Shown here: piece after piece, positions 27,522-37,937 of the stretch | Layout of the letters: each line of letters begins with the position of its first letter | Numbering within the stretch: position 1 is the stretch's first letter | DNA from: Burkholderiales bacterium | Lineage (GTDB): Bacteria > Pseudomonadota > Gammaproteobacteria > Burkholderiales > Burkholderiaceae_C | Length of the DNA: 64,000 nucleotides | Direction: 5' to 3' | NCBI GenBank assembly: GCA_030604135.1 | Contig: JAUVWL010000018.1 | Location: 1-64,000 of the forward strand | Program-made: the position numbers and the translations under genes | The notes under the pieces: generated by a model | The model's database searches: none | The model's input: the letters and a program-made list of their open reading frames with translations, nothing else | Told to the model about the DNA's origin: nothing

Positions 27522-29615
27522 ATGAGCCCTTTGCCACCAGGTTTGGACGAACAACCGCTGCATGACGCCACCCGTGACGAACTGATCGAACGACTCCAGC
27601 GCGCCGAAGCATCCCTGGCGCGCGCTCAAGCCCGGTCGGACGATCTGGCGGCCAGGCTGGAAGAAGCCGAAAAGCTGATCACTGCCATCACGAACTCGAC
27701 CACCTGGCGGCTGAGCGGTCTGGTGCGGGCCCCGATTCTTCGGGCCAGAAACTTCAGGCACACCTGGGCCCGCATCGCCTATCAGGTCGCCTGCAATGGC
27801 GGCTGGCACGCCACGCTGATGGAATCGGCCAGCGAATTGCGCAGGCACCGCCTGCAATACCTCGGGCGGCTGTGGCGACGCTTCAGCGGCCAGCCCATGC
27901 CCGAATCGGTGCCCGGCTCGGGAAAACACGCCGCCCACGACTACCACGCCTGGCGGGCCATGCGCAACAGCAGGCCCACGGCCGCCCGGCCACCACAGGC
28001 CGAAGGCGCACCGCTGATCTCGATCCTGATTCCCACCTACCGGCCTCCGCTGGACCTGCTGCAACAGGCCGTGCAGTCGGTCATGGCCCAGGACCGGGAC
28101 CAATGGGAGCTGTGCATCGCCGACGACGCTTCGGGGGACCCGGCACTGGAAACCTACCTCAGGGAACTGGCCGGGCAGCACCCGCGGGTCAAGGTCACTT
28201 TCCGGGAGCGCAACGGACACATTTCGGCCTGCACCAACTCGGCCCTGGGCCTGGCCAGCGGCGACTTCATCCTGTTGCTCGATCAGGACGACCTGCTGAC
28301 ACCGGACGCGGTGTCCGAGGTGGTGGCGTGCATTCAGGCCCACCCCGGTGTCGGCATCATCTACTCGGACGAAGACCGCATCAACGAAGACGGCAGTGTC
28401 CACACCTCCGCCTACTTCAAGCCCGACTTCAATTACGACCTGTTCCTCGGCCAGAACATGGTCAGCCACCTGGGCGTGTTCCGGCGGGACCTGATCAATG
28501 ACATCGGCGGCTTCCGGGAAGGACTGGAGGGCTCCCAGGACTACGACCTGGCCCTGCGGGCCATGGAAAGACTGCGGCCTGAACAGATCCGGCACATCCC
28601 GCGTGTGCTCTACCACTGGCGCGCCATCAAGGGCAGCACGGCACTGGACCACTCCGAAAAGTCCTATGCCAGCACGGCTGGTCGGCAGGCCATCGCCGAT
28701 CACCTGAACCGCACCGGTCAACATGCCGAGGTGCTGCCCGTGCCGGAACTGCCCTTCCTCAACCGGGTCCGCTACCCGCTGCCTGCCCCCAACCTGCGGG
28801 TGAGCATGCTGCTGGTCATGGACGCACCGGCAGAACGCCTGGCCGGCCTGATCGCCAGCATGTGGCAATCGCGGGGAGACGTCGATCTCGAGTTCATCGT
28901 CTGCATGTCGGGCAAGGTCACACCCGAGCAGCTGGTGGCGGCGATTCCACGCGAAGAGCAACCACGGATCGAGCTCATCCATGCGCAACCCGGACTGGCG
29001 CTGAGCGAGCGCATCAACGCCGCCCTGCCACTGACCCAGGGCCTGTTCGTCGGCATCTGCAGCGTCATGTTCGACCGATTCAGCCCGGCCTGGCTGGAAG
29101 AGCTGGTTCGTCTGGCGGCACAGGAACGCGTGGGCTTTGTGGCGCCACGCGTGCACAACGGCAAGGACCTGATGGACCACGGTGGTGTGCTGTTCACCGA
29201 CCAGGGGCGGGCGGTCTACCTGCACAAAGGCAAGCCACGCAATTCGCATGGCTACGCCGGTCGGGGGGCGTTGCAGCAATCGTTCCGGGCGCTGTCGGCG
29301 GCGCTGCTGGTGGTACGGCGCCAGCTGCTGGTCGACCTGGGGCCTCTGACCCCCGACTTTCCGGGTGGTCTGAGCGTGGTCGACAAATGCCTCGAGCTGG
29401 ACCGCCGTGGCCTGGCCAATGTGTGGCTTCCGTGTGTCGACCTGGCATTCGACGATCCCCACGGGTCGGGCCGGGTGAACGTGCTCAGCGAGCTGGGCTG
29501 GATCGGCGCCCCGCGGCGGCGCTGGGCCCGCAAATGGGGCAACGCCGTCCCCGATCCGGCCTACAACCCGAACCTGTCCCGCACCGGTGATTTTTCACTC
29601 AACTGGCAGGACTGA
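27522..29615 (+). CDS. Multidomain GT2 glycosyltransferase with N-terminal coiled coil
   Basis: A 697-residue cytoplasmic enzyme. Residues 18-58 form a probable coiled coil; a GT2 catalytic domain spans about 165-390, with ISILIPTYRPP, a DDASGD donor site (201-206) and the metal-binding DQDD (254-257). A second, degenerate GT-like region covers about 425-640. Similar proteins build O-antigen and capsule repeats. The C-terminal PDPAYNPNLSRTGDF reappears nearly unchanged in the gene at 57913-59808, so the two are paralogues. Its stop codon touches an inverted-repeat element. Confidence 0.88.
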   Translation: MSPLPPGLDEQPLHDATRDELIERLQRAEASLARAQARSDDLAARLEEAEKLITAITNSTTWRLSGLVRAPILRARNFRHTWARIAYQVACNGGWHATLMESASELRRHRLQYLGRLWRRFSGQPMPESVPGSGKHAAHDYHAWRAMRNSRPTAARPPQAEGAPLISILIPTYRPPLDLLQQAVQSVMAQDRDQWELCIADDASGDPALETYLRELAGQHPRVKVTFRERNGHISACTNSALGLASGDFILLLDQDDLLTPDAVSEVVACIQAHPGVGIIYSDEDRINEDGSVHTSAYFKPDFNYDLFLGQNMVSHLGVFRRDLINDIGGFREGLEGSQDYDLALRAMERLRPEQIRHIPRVLYHWRAIKGSTALDHSEKSYASTAGRQAIADHLNRTGQHAEVLPVPELPFLNRVRYPLPAPNLRVSMLLVMDAPAERLAGLIASMWQSRGDVDLEFIVCMSGKVTPEQLVAAIPREEQPRIELIHAQPGLALSERINAALPLTQGLFVGICSVMFDRFSPAWLEELVRLAAQERVGFVAPRVHNGKDLMDHGGVLFTDQGRAVYLHKGKPRNSHGYAGRGALQQSFRALSAALLVVRRQLLVDLGPLTPDFPGGLSVVDKCLELDRRGLANVWLPCVDLAFDDPHGSGRVNVLSELGWIGAPRRRWARKWGNAVPDPAYNPNLSRTGDFSLNWQD

Positions 29616-29775
29616 GAGGCTGAGAGGGAATCGGTCATGCCCGCCTTGCCACCCCCAACCACTGCCTGCGGCGTTGCAAATGCGCGCCGTAGTCCGAGCC
29701 ACGGCTGTGCTTTGCGCCTGGCCGGCGGCGCTTTGGGGTGCCCTTTCGGGCACGCCCAATTCCCTCTCAGCCTCT
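29615..29775. repeat. MITE-like element with 17-bp perfect terminal inverted repeats
   Basis: A perfect 17-bp inverted repeat (29615-29631 and 29759-29775) extends inward to about 29 bp with three mismatches. The total length is 161 bp and there is no coding capacity. It fills nearly all the space between two glycosyltransferase genes, and its left end includes the last base of the upstream stop codon. I could not identify a target-site duplication with confidence. Confidence 0.75.
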
Positions 29776-29783
29776 GACCCGAC

Positions 29784-30713
29784 ATGAGCCTGGCAACGCC
29801 GCCTGTGCCCACACCGCCCAGCCCGGCCTGCGCGATCGTGGTCAGCTTCCATCCGGATCTGCCGGAACTGACGCAGCTGCTCGAACAACTCGATCGAAAT
29901 GCCTGTGACTTCCTGCTGGTCGACAACGCATCGCCCAATCAGGCGGCCCTGAGCGAGCTTGCCCGGCGGCTGTCTCACCATCGTGGCGTGCTGGCGCTGG
30001 AGCACAACATCGGACAGGCCGCCGCGCTGAACCTCGGTCTGGCCAGGGCCCGTGAGCTGGGGTATGGCCTGGCTTTCCTGTTCGATCAGGACAGCGGCAT
30101 CGACGACGACTTCTGCCAGCGGATGCTGGACGCCTGGGGGGCGGCTGTCGCGCATTCGCCCCAGCCGGTCGCAGCCATCGGCCCCCGGCTGGTTGTCCCC
30201 GAAACCGGCCGTCGCATCCCCTTTCGCCGCTTCGATTCGGCGTTTGACCGCAGAGAGCTTCCCCTTGCAGGGCATGCCGGGCTGCTGCGCGCCGGCTTTC
30301 TCATCACCTCGGGCTGCCTGCTGTCCTTGTCGGCGCTGGACGCGATTGGCCCGATGCGCGAAGACTATTTCATCGACAACGTCGACCTGGAGTGGTGTTT
30401 TCGCGCACTCGATCGGGGCCACCTCCTCTACGGCACCGATCTGGCGCGCCTGCACCACCGCATCGGTCTGGCCAGCAACAGCGTGCTGGTGCGCAAAGGC
30501 TGGGTGGTCGAGCACGGTGCCCACCGCTTCTACTACTCCACACGCAACCGGCTGCACCTGCACCGGCAGCCGCACGCACCATCAGCCTGGGTGGCCAAAG
30601 ACCGCGTGAGATTCGCTCTCAAGACCCTCTACCTGCTGCTCACGTCCACCCAACGGCGCGCCTACTGGGTCAGCCTGCAACGCGCCATTCGGGACGCCCG
30701 TCAATTGCCATGA
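29784..30713 (+). CDS. GT2 glycosyltransferase, rhamnosyltransferase-like
   Basis: A 309-residue GT2 enzyme resembling WbbL/RfbF rhamnosyltransferases. The core has CAIVVSFHPD (16-25), a LVDNAS donor site (45-50), the metal motif DQDS (about 101-104) and the later EDYFIDNVDLEWCFR segment (about 193-207) typical of rhamnosyltransferases. The dTDP-rhamnose genes lie 0.9 kb downstream, which supports that donor. It overlaps the next gene by 4 bp (ATGA). Confidence 0.84.
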   Translation: MSLATPPVPTPPSPACAIVVSFHPDLPELTQLLEQLDRNACDFLLVDNASPNQAALSELARRLSHHRGVLALEHNIGQAAALNLGLARARELGYGLAFLFDQDSGIDDDFCQRMLDAWGAAVAHSPQPVAAIGPRLVVPETGRRIPFRRFDSAFDRRELPLAGHAGLLRAGFLITSGCLLSLSALDAIGPMREDYFIDNVDLEWCFRALDRGHLLYGTDLARLHHRIGLASNSVLVRKGWVVEHGAHRFYYSTRNRLHLHRQPHAPSAWVAKDRVRFALKTLYLLLTSTQRRAYWVSLQRAIRDARQLP

Positions 30714-31477
30714 GCCTGTGCCTTTCCCTGGTTTCACACCGCCAGGCCCATCTGGCCAACCTGCTGCTGTCCGACCTGCGCCATTGTCGGGCACCAGAGA
30801 GGCTGGTGCTCACCTGCAACACCCACGAAGACCAGCCCTTGTCGCCGCTGCCCGAGGGTGGCCTGCGCATCGACAACCGCATGCCACTGGGGTTTGCAGC
30901 CAACCACAACCAGGCATTCACCCACTGTCAGGAAACGCTCTTCTGCGTGGCCAATGCCGACATCCGCCTGCCATCCGACCCCTTTCCTGGTCTGATGGCC
31001 CGCATGGCCGACCCCCGGGTCGGCCTGGTGGCACCGCTGGTGCTCAGCCCTGCCGGCACCGTCGAAGACAATGCGCGCTACTTTCCGACCCTGGGGTCGC
31101 TGCTTCGCAAGGCCGCTGGCGGCTCGGATGGCCGATACCCAGCGCAGCCTTCGCCCGGCGCCCAACCGATGGAGGTGGACTGGGTCGCGGGCATGTTCCT
31201 GCTGTTCAGGGCCGAGGCATTTCGTGATGTGGGAGGGTTTGATGATAAATTCTTCCTTTACTACGAAGATGTGGACATCTGCGCCCGTCTGTGGAAAGCC
31301 GGCTGGAAAGTGCTGCTGAGCCCCGACATCACGGTCGTCCATGATGCGCAGCGTGCCAGCCGGCGCGACCCGCGGTACATGGCATGGCACGCCTCCAGCA
31401 TGACGCGCTACTTCTTCAAGCACCTTGGGCGCCTGCCCCGGTCCTCCGGTGATCCGGGAGGCGGCTCCAGGGGCTGA
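30710..31477 (+). CDS. GT2 glycosyltransferase, rhamnosyltransferase-like
   Basis: A 255-residue GT2 enzyme. Recognition rests on LSLVSHRQ at the N-terminus, CVANADIRLPSDP with a DxD-like ADIR (about 77-89), and the C-terminal GGFDDKFFLYYEDVDICARLW region, the classic rhamnosyl/WcaA-like ending. The ATG at 30710 overlaps the previous stop, so the two transferases are coupled and probably add successive residues. The short run LPRSSGDPGGGSRG at the C-terminus looks disordered. Confidence 0.82.
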   Translation: MSLCLSLVSHRQAHLANLLLSDLRHCRAPERLVLTCNTHEDQPLSPLPEGGLRIDNRMPLGFAANHNQAFTHCQETLFCVANADIRLPSDPFPGLMARMADPRVGLVAPLVLSPAGTVEDNARYFPTLGSLLRKAAGGSDGRYPAQPSPGAQPMEVDWVAGMFLLFRAEAFRDVGGFDDKFFLYYEDVDICARLWKAGWKVLLSPDITVVHDAQRASRRDPRYMAWHASSMTRYFFKHLGRLPRSSGDPGGGSRG

Positions 31478-31551
31478 CCCCCGGCTGTCAGGAAACCCGG
31501 CGTGGATGCCCACAGCCTGCACACACTCAACGCTTGTTCTAGGAGACCTGG

Positions 31552-32616
31552 ATGATTCTCGTGACCGGAGCCGCAGGCTTCATCGGTGCCAACTTCGTGC
31601 TCGACTGGCTGGCCCAGTCCGACGAACCCGTGGTCAACCTGGACAAACTGACCTACGCCGGCAACCTGCAAAGCCTGTCCAGCCTGCAAGGCGATCCGCG
31701 CCACATCTTTGTGCACGGGGACATCGGCGACCGCGCGCTGCTTGACCGGCTGCTGGCCGAACACCAGCCCCGCGCCATTGTCAACTTCGCTGCCGAAAGC
31801 CACGTGGACCGCTCCATCCATGGCCCGGAGGACTTCATCCAGACCAATGTGGTCGGCACCTTCCACCTGCTGGAGTCGGTGCGCGCCCATTGGGGTGGCC
31901 TGGACGAGGCCGCCAAAGCCGCGTTCCGCTTCCTGCACGTGTCCACCGACGAGGTCTACGGCACGCTCGGCCCCGCCGATCCGGCGTTCACCGAGAAAAA
32001 CGCCTACGAGCCGAACAGCCCCTACTCGGCCAGCAAGGCGGCCAGCGACCACCTGGTGCGCGCCTACCACCACACCTACGGCCTGCCGGTGCTGACCACC
32101 AACTGCAGCAACAACTACGGCCCCTACCACTTCCCGGAAAAGCTGATTCCGCTGATGATCGTCAACGCCCTGGCCGGCAAACCACTGCCGGTCTACGGCG
32201 ACGGCATGCAGATTCGCGACTGGCTGTTCGTCAAGGACCATTGCAGTGCCATCCGCCGGGTGCTGGAGGCAGGCACGCCGGGTGAAACCTACAACGTGGG
32301 CGGCTGGAACGAGAAGCCGAACATCGAGATCGTCAGGACGGTGTGCGCGCTGCTCGACGAGATGTCGCCACGCGCCGATGGCAAAGGCTACGCCGAGCAG
32401 GTCACCTACGTGAAAGACCGTCCGGGCCACGACCGCCGTTACGCCATCGACGCCACCAAGATCCACCGCGAGCTGGGCTGGAAGCCGGCCGAGACCTTCG
32501 AGACCGGTATCCGCAAGACGGTGCGCTGGTACCTCGACAACCAGGCCTGGGTGCAGCAGGTCCAGAGTGGCGAGTACCGCCAGTGGATCGACCAGCAATA
32601 CGGGGCCAAGGCATGA
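31552..32616 (+). CDS. rfbB: dTDP-glucose 4,6-dehydratase
   Basis: Extended SDR enzyme converting dTDP-glucose to dTDP-4-keto-6-deoxyglucose, the branch point for rhamnose and 4-amino sugars. At 354 residues it is normal length. The NAD-binding GAAGFIG (6-12), the STDEVYG motif (131-137) with the catalytic T-D-E triad, and YSASK (158-162) with Tyr/Lys are all present. An AGGAGA site precedes the ATG. It is the first gene of rfbBDAC and overlaps rfbD by 4 bp. Confidence 0.97.
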   Translation: MILVTGAAGFIGANFVLDWLAQSDEPVVNLDKLTYAGNLQSLSSLQGDPRHIFVHGDIGDRALLDRLLAEHQPRAIVNFAAESHVDRSIHGPEDFIQTNVVGTFHLLESVRAHWGGLDEAAKAAFRFLHVSTDEVYGTLGPADPAFTEKNAYEPNSPYSASKAASDHLVRAYHHTYGLPVLTTNCSNNYGPYHFPEKLIPLMIVNALAGKPLPVYGDGMQIRDWLFVKDHCSAIRRVLEAGTPGETYNVGGWNEKPNIEIVRTVCALLDEMSPRADGKGYAEQVTYVKDRPGHDRRYAIDATKIHRELGWKPAETFETGIRKTVRWYLDNQAWVQQVQSGEYRQWIDQQYGAKA

Positions 32617-33509
32617 GCCTGCCCCGCATCCTGCTGACCGGCAAGAACGGCCAGGTCGGCTTCGAACTGCAGCGTGCACTGGCGCCTTTGGGCGAGGTCG
32701 TGGCCGTCGGCACGGCCGACTGTGACCTGTCCGACGCCGCCGCCGTCCGCTCGCTGGTGCAGCGTGTGAGACCGCAGCTCATCGTGAATCCGGCCGCCTA
32801 CACCGCGGTCGACAAGGCCGAAAGCGAGCCCGAACTGGCGCGTGCCATCAACGCCGTGGCCCCGGGTGTGCTCGGGGAAGAGGCTGCGAAGCTGGGCGCT
32901 GCCGTCATCCACTATTCGACCGACTATGTCTACGACGGCGACAAGGACGGTCGCTACCTCGAAAGCGACCCCACGGCGCCGCAATCGGTCTATGGCCGAA
33001 CCAAGCTCGATGGTGAACAGGCCTTGCAGGCGGCCACGCCGCAGCACCTGATCCTGCGCACCAGCTGGGTGGTGGGGGCCCATGGCAACAACTTTGCCAA
33101 GACCATGCTGCGGCTGGCGGGAGACCGCGACGAGCTCAAGGTGGTGGCCGACCAGTTTGGCGCGCCGACCTCGGCCGCGCTGATCGCCGATGTCACGGCC
33201 CACCTGGGCCGTCAGCTGCTGCGCGAGCGCAGCGCCGGCTTTCCGTTCGGCACCTACCACCTGGCCGCAGGCGGCGAAACCAGCTGGCACGCCTACGCAC
33301 AGTTCGTGATCGGCGAAGCGATCGACATGGGCAGGCCACTGAAGGCCGCGCCCGATCGTGTGCTTCCGATTCCGGCGTCGGACTACCCGACACCCGCCAG
33401 GCGGCCACACAACTCTCGCCTGGACACCTCACGTCTGACCCAGGCATTTGGTCTGCATCTGCCCCACTGGCAGCACGGCGTGCGCCACATCCTCCGGCAG
33501 ATTCTCTGA
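32613..33509 (+). CDS. rfbD: dTDP-4-dehydrorhamnose reductase
   Basis: NADPH-dependent final step to dTDP-L-rhamnose. The 298-residue protein has the nucleotide motif [13 protein letters not shown] (7-19), a STDYVYDGD segment and YGRTK with catalytic Tyr/Lys. The ATG at 32613 overlaps the rfbB stop (ATGA) and gives the standard N-terminus. It is the second gene in the four-gene rhamnose set. Confidence 0.96.
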   Translation: MSLPRILLTGKNGQVGFELQRALAPLGEVVAVGTADCDLSDAAAVRSLVQRVRPQLIVNPAAYTAVDKAESEPELARAINAVAPGVLGEEAAKLGAAVIHYSTDYVYDGDKDGRYLESDPTAPQSVYGRTKLDGEQALQAATPQHLILRTSWVVGAHGNNFAKTMLRLAGDRDELKVVADQFGAPTSAALIADVTAHLGRQLLRERSAGFPFGTYHLAAGGETSWHAYAQFVIGEAIDMGRPLKAAPDRVLPIPASDYPTPARRPHNSRLDTSRLTQAFGLHLPHWQHGVRHILRQIL

Positions 33510-33531
33510 CCCACAGCACCAAGGTTTCAAG

Positions 33532-34413
33532 ATGGCACGCAAAGGCATCATCCTCGCCGGTGGCTCCGGCACCCGTCTCTACCCCGTGACGCAGGCCGTG
33601 AGCAAGCAGCTCATGCCGGTGTACGACAAGCCCATGATCTACTACCCGCTGAGCACACTCATGCTGGCGGGCATTCGCGACATCCTGGTCATCTCCACGC
33701 CCATGGACACGCCACGGTTCTCCGACCTGCTGGGCGACGGCAGCCAATGGGGCCTGAACATCCAGTACGCGGTGCAGCCCAGCCCGGACGGTCTGGCCCA
33801 GGCGTTCATCATCGGTGAAGACTTCATTGGCAACGACCCGTCGTCGCTGGTGCTGGGAGACAACATCTTCTACGGGCACGACTTCGCCGAGCTGCTTCGC
33901 CGCGCCAACGAGCGCGAAACGGGAGCCACGGTGTTCGCCTACCACGTGCACGACCCCGAACGCTACGGCGTGGCCGAGTTCGACACCCAAGGTCGGGTGC
34001 TGAGCCTGGAAGAAAAACCCGCCCAGCCCAAGAGCAATTTCGCCGTCACCGGTCTGTATTTCTACGACAGGCAGGTGGTGCAGCTGGCCAAAGACCTCAA
34101 GCCTTCGCCGCGTGGCGAGCTGGAGATCACCGACCTCAACCGCCTGTACCTGGAGAAGAACCAGCTCCAGGTGGAACTCATGGGGCGCGGTTACGCCTGG
34201 CTGGACACGGGCACGCACGACAGCCTGCTCGAAGCCGGCCAGTTCATCGCCACACTGGAAAAGCGCCAGGGACTGAAGGTCGCCTGCCCCGAAGAGATCG
34301 CCTACCGCTACCGCTGGATCAGCGCTGAACAGCTCGCCGCCCTGGCCAAGCCCCTGGCCAAGAACGGCTACGGCCAGTACCTGCAGCAGATCCTCAAGGA
34401 AACCCTCATCTGA
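33532..34413 (+). CDS. rfbA: Glucose-1-phosphate thymidylyltransferase
   Basis: Forms dTDP-glucose from Glc-1-P and dTTP. At 293 residues it fits the RmlA short family. It has the pyrophosphorylase signature GGSGTRLYP (10-18), followed by the conserved [18 protein letters not shown] region and VLGDNIFYG. Glc-1-P could come from the PMM/PGM at the right end of the window. It lies 22 bp after rfbD and 13 bp before rfbC. Confidence 0.97.
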   Translation: MARKGIILAGGSGTRLYPVTQAVSKQLMPVYDKPMIYYPLSTLMLAGIRDILVISTPMDTPRFSDLLGDGSQWGLNIQYAVQPSPDGLAQAFIIGEDFIGNDPSSLVLGDNIFYGHDFAELLRRANERETGATVFAYHVHDPERYGVAEFDTQGRVLSLEEKPAQPKSNFAVTGLYFYDRQVVQLAKDLKPSPRGELEITDLNRLYLEKNQLQVELMGRGYAWLDTGTHDSLLEAGQFIATLEKRQGLKVACPEEIAYRYRWISAEQLAALAKPLAKNGYGQYLQQILKETLI

Positions 34414-34426
34414 TTGCACCCGCACC

Positions 34427-34972
34427 ATGAAAGCCACTCCCCAAGCCATCCCCGAGGTCATCCTGTTCGAACCCAAAGTGTTCGGCGACGACCGCGGTTT
34501 TTTCTTCGAGAGCTTCAACCACGCCCGCTTTGAGGAAGCCGTCGGCAAGCCGGTGAAGTTCGTGCAGGACAACCACTCCAAGTCGGTCAAAGGTGTGCTG
34601 CGCGGCCTGCACTACCAGATCCAGCAGGCCCAGGGCAAGCTGGTGCGCGTGGTCCAGGGCTCGGTGTTTGACGTGGCCGTGGACATCCGCAAATCCTCGC
34701 CCACATTTGGTCAATGGGTCGGGGCCCTGCTGACCGCCGAGAACAAACACCAGTTCTGGGTGCCCGAAGGCTTTGCCCACGGCTTTGTGGTGCTCAGCGA
34801 CACCGCCGAGTTTCTCTACAAGACCACCGACTACTACGCGCCGGCCCACGAACGCAGCATCCTCTGGAACGACCCCGACCTGGCCATCGACTGGACGACC
34901 GACATCCAGCCCATCCTCTCGGGCAAGGATCAGGCGGCCGCCCTTTTGCGAGAGGCCGAGGTCTTCGAGTGA
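34427..34972 (+). CDS. rfbC: dTDP-4-dehydrorhamnose 3,5-epimerase
   Basis: Cupin-fold epimerase of 181 residues. The catalytic His is in RGLHYQ (H62), and the later FAHGF and TTDYYAP segments supply the partner Tyr and substrate contacts. The [15 protein letters not shown] opening is characteristic. Its stop overlaps the GTG start of the ABC-transporter permease by 4 bp, tying rhamnose synthesis to export in one operon. Confidence 0.97.
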   Translation: MKATPQAIPEVILFEPKVFGDDRGFFFESFNHARFEEAVGKPVKFVQDNHSKSVKGVLRGLHYQIQQAQGKLVRVVQGSVFDVAVDIRKSSPTFGQWVGALLTAENKHQFWVPEGFAHGFVVLSDTAEFLYKTTDYYAPAHERSILWNDPDLAIDWTTDIQPILSGKDQAAALLREAEVFE

Positions 34973-35799
34973 ACCCCCACGCGCCGCAACCGGCCTCACC
35001 GCTGGCGTTGCTGCGGAATCTCTGGAGACACCGCGCGCTGGTCCTGGCACTTTCACGCCGGGAGATTGCGGGCCGCTACCGCGGCTCGGTGTTCGGCGTT
35101 TTCTGGTCGTTCCTGAATCCGATCCTGATGCTGTCGGTATTCACCTTCGTGTTCGGCGAGATCTTCCAGGCCCGTTGGGCCGGCTCGCAGACGACGGGCG
35201 GCGTGGACTTCGCGGCCGCCCTGTTCGCCGGACTGCTGATCTACAACTTTTTCGCCGAGTGCATCAGCAAAGCACCGTCCCTGGTGCTGACCAACAGCAA
35301 CTATGTCAAGAAGGTGGTGTTTCCGCTGGAGATCCTGCCTGTGGTCACCCTGCTGGCCGCGTTGTTCCACCTGCTGGTGGCCTACCTGATTCTCACCGCG
35401 CTGATCCTGTTCTCCGGCTGGCAGCTCGGCCCGACAGCCTTGCTGGTGCCACTGGTGATGCTGCCCTTCGCCTTGCTGGTCACGGGCTTCTCGTGGTTCC
35501 TCGCTGCGCTGGGCGTCTACCTGCGCGACATCGGACAGTTCATCGCCCCCATGATCACCGCCTTGCTCTTCCTGAGCCCGGTTTTCTACCCGCTGTCCGT
35601 GGTCAGCGACCGCCTCAGGCCCATCTACATGGCCAACCCGGTGACTTTTGTCATCGAGCAGGTCCGCCAGCTCATGCTGCATGGCCGGCTGCCCGACTGG
35701 CAAGGCCTGGCCATCTATTCGCTCGTTGCGCTGGCCGTGGCGTTTGGCGGGTTCTATCTGTTCCAGAAGTCGCGCAGGGGATTCGCCGATGTGCTCTGA
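34969..35799 (+). CDS. wzm: ABC-type polysaccharide export permease (Wzm)
   Basis: A 276-residue ABC-2-type permease with six TM segments that exports completed polysaccharide on undecaprenyl pyrophosphate. The N-terminal region [22 protein letters not shown] is the family hallmark, and a C-terminal [15 protein letters not shown] lies near residue 225. The GTG start at 34969 overlaps the rfbC stop; it overlaps the ATPase gene by 11 bp. Confidence 0.92.
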   Translation: MNPHAPQPASPLALLRNLWRHRALVLALSRREIAGRYRGSVFGVFWSFLNPILMLSVFTFVFGEIFQARWAGSQTTGGVDFAAALFAGLLIYNFFAECISKAPSLVLTNSNYVKKVVFPLEILPVVTLLAALFHLLVAYLILTALILFSGWQLGPTALLVPLVMLPFALLVTGFSWFLAALGVYLRDIGQFIAPMITALLFLSPVFYPLSVVSDRLRPIYMANPVTFVIEQVRQLMLHGRLPDWQGLAIYSLVALAVAFGGFYLFQKSRRGFADVL

Positions 35800-37165
35800 C
35801 GTTGCCATCCGCGTTGAAGGCCTGAGCAAGTGTTACCACATCTACGACAGGCCACAGGACAGGCTCAAGCAGGCCTTACTGCCCCGTGTGAGGCAGACGC
35901 TGGGACTGGCGCCTCACAGCTACTTCAGGGAGTTCTGGGCACTGCGCGATGTCTCCTTCGAGATCCGGCAGGGAGAGACGGCCGGCATACTGGGTCGCAA
36001 CGGCAGCGGCAAGTCGACCCTGCTGCAGATGATCTGTGGCACCCTCACGCCCACCAGCGGGCACGTCCAGACACAGGGGCGCATCGCCGCGCTGCTGGAG
36101 CTGGGCTCTGGCTTCAACCCGGAATTCACCGGGCGCGAAAACGTCTTCCTGAACGCGACCATCCTGGGCATGAGCGAGGAAGAGACCGCGGAGCGCTTCG
36201 ACGACATCGCGGCCTTCGCCGACATCGGCGACCACCTGGACCAGCCGGTCAAGACCTACTCCAGCGGCATGTACGTGCGTCTGGCCTTTGCGGTCAACAT
36301 CATGTCCCGGCCACGCATCATGGTGGTGGACGAGGCATTGGCCGTGGGTGACATGAACTTCCAGGCCAAGTGCATGACGGCGCTCTCGCGCATCCAGGAC
36401 AGCGGGGCCACGGTCCTGTTCGTCAGCCACGACATCGGTTCGATCCGCAGCCTGTGCAGCCAGGCGATCTACCTGGATCACGGCCGGATGGTCAGCCAGG
36501 GACCTGCACCGCAGATCGTTCAGGCCTATGTGAAGAACATGCGGCAGGAAATGAGCGCCGAGGTACGGCGCTTTGCGCGCGAGCCTTCGCCTGCACTGCT
36601 CAACGCGGCCGGCGCCGAAGCCCTGTCCGGGGACACGGCCGACGGCACACTGGACTTCCAGGATTCGGCCGAATTCGCTGCCCGGGTGGCCACGCACCGC
36701 TATGGCGCAGGTGGCGCGCGCATCTGTGCCGTGGAAATGCTCGATGGCGACGGACAGGCCACCAGCTTCGTCGACTTCAACGATGAAGTCTGCATCCGCA
36801 TCCACTTTGAGGCCGATTGCGACCGCCTGGTCTCGGTGAACTTCGCCATCCTGGACGACAAGAAGATCAACATTGTCAGCGGCGGATTCGGCCCGGCCGG
36901 CCGCGACCTGCTGGCGCTGGAGCCCGGCATGCGCAGGATCGTGGAATACCGCCTCCGGCTGCCGCTGCGCGACGGGCACTACGCCGTGCGCGCCCAGATT
37001 GCTGCGCCCATCGTCCGCGACGAGACATCGGACTACCTTGACGTGGTCGAGGACGCCGTGGTCTTTCAGGTGGCCAAGTGGGACCAGGCCCGGGTCTGGT
37101 CCAAGGTCCACCTGTTTCCCACCCTGCGCGTCTGCGAGCCCTCCGAAGCGGCACGACCAGAATGA
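35789..37165 (+). CDS. wzt: ABC polysaccharide export ATPase with carbohydrate-binding domain (Wzt)
   Basis: A 458-residue ATPase. The nucleotide-binding domain (1 to about 250) has Walker A GRNGSGKST (69-77), the ABC signature YSSGM, Walker B IMVVDEALAVGD and the switch-histidine VSHD. After a linker, residues about 290-445 form a Wzt C-terminal beta-sandwich of the type that binds the modified non-reducing end of the O-polysaccharide in E. coli O8/O9a. That predicts an ABC-dependent polymer with a chain-terminal mark. The next two genes are sulfotransferases, starting 10 bp downstream. Confidence 0.93.
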   Translation: MCSDVAIRVEGLSKCYHIYDRPQDRLKQALLPRVRQTLGLAPHSYFREFWALRDVSFEIRQGETAGILGRNGSGKSTLLQMICGTLTPTSGHVQTQGRIAALLELGSGFNPEFTGRENVFLNATILGMSEEETAERFDDIAAFADIGDHLDQPVKTYSSGMYVRLAFAVNIMSRPRIMVVDEALAVGDMNFQAKCMTALSRIQDSGATVLFVSHDIGSIRSLCSQAIYLDHGRMVSQGPAPQIVQAYVKNMRQEMSAEVRRFAREPSPALLNAAGAEALSGDTADGTLDFQDSAEFAARVATHRYGAGGARICAVEMLDGDGQATSFVDFNDEVCIRIHFEADCDRLVSVNFAILDDKKINIVSGGFGPAGRDLLALEPGMRRIVEYRLRLPLRDGHYAVRAQIAAPIVRDETSDYLDVVEDAVVFQVAKWDQARVWSKVHLFPTLRVCEPSEAARPE

Positions 37166-37175
37166 TTGAATCGAC

Positions 37176-37925
37176 ATGCTGATCACCAACGACTTTGTCA
37201 TGCTGAATTTCCCCAAGACGGGGACCACGTTCACCCGCGCGGTGCTCAAGCAGATCTACGGTGACACGATCGAGGAAATCCTAGGCCGAAACCCGATGAA
37301 CCCCCATTCGGTGCCCGACTCGCCCCATCTGGCGGTCAGCCAGATACCTGAGCGCTGTGCGGGCTTGCCGATCGTGTCGATCTACCGCAACCTGTTCGAC
37401 CGGTACGTGTCTCTCTGGCGGTTCCGCTGGTACCTGCATGCACATCCGTCGATCCAGGATGCTGCCCGCCAGCTCTACCCGAACTACCCGGAGCTGTCCC
37501 TTGAGCAGTACCTGGGCATGGCCGACCGGGTGCAGAAGACCGCCCTGCTGCGCTCGCTGGGCTTTGAGCCCACCGACCGCATCGGGTTCCAGTCCGTCCA
37601 GTTCATCGTGTTCTATGCGCGTGACCCGCTGGCCTGCCTGCGTGAAGCCATCGAGCACCCGGATATCGACCTGCGGCTGCACATGCCTGCGGTGCGCTTT
37701 CTCAGGCAATCCCGGCTGCGCCAGGACCTGACCGACTTTCTCGGTTCCACACCGGTCGCGTCGGCCGCCACCGAGGTCATTGCCGCCTTCCCCGAACTCA
37801 ACGTGTCCCGCACGGGTGAGCAGGCCGAGTGGCGCCCCTTCTGGACTGAAGAGTTGCTGGCGGAATACACCGCCAAGGAAGCCCCGGTGCTGAACCTGGC
37901 CCGCCACCTGGGCCTGGACGACTGA
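37176..37925 (+). CDS. Sulfotransferase-like protein I
   Basis: A 249-residue PAPS-dependent sulfotransferase-like protein. The 5'-phosphosulfate loop is FPKTGTTF (12-19) and the 3'-phosphate site is RNLFDRYVS (71-79, with R71 and S79). It starts 10 bp after wzt and so is likely co-transcribed with the exporter. An internal ATG at 37200 is a weaker alternative start. The acceptor is probably a sugar hydroxyl on the local polysaccharide. Confidence 0.82.
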   Translation: MLITNDFVMLNFPKTGTTFTRAVLKQIYGDTIEEILGRNPMNPHSVPDSPHLAVSQIPERCAGLPIVSIYRNLFDRYVSLWRFRWYLHAHPSIQDAARQLYPNYPELSLEQYLGMADRVQKTALLRSLGFEPTDRIGFQSVQFIVFYARDPLACLREAIEHPDIDLRLHMPAVRFLRQSRLRQDLTDFLGSTPVASAATEVIAAFPELNVSRTGEQAEWRPFWTEELLAEYTAKEAPVLNLARHLGLDD

Positions 37926-37937
37926 ATCCACCTCCCC

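Noticed and set aside
26337..29462. 1,041-codon minus-strand open frame opposite the SGNH and GT2 genes
   Set aside because: Same shadow signature; it crosses two real genes and the intergenic gap.
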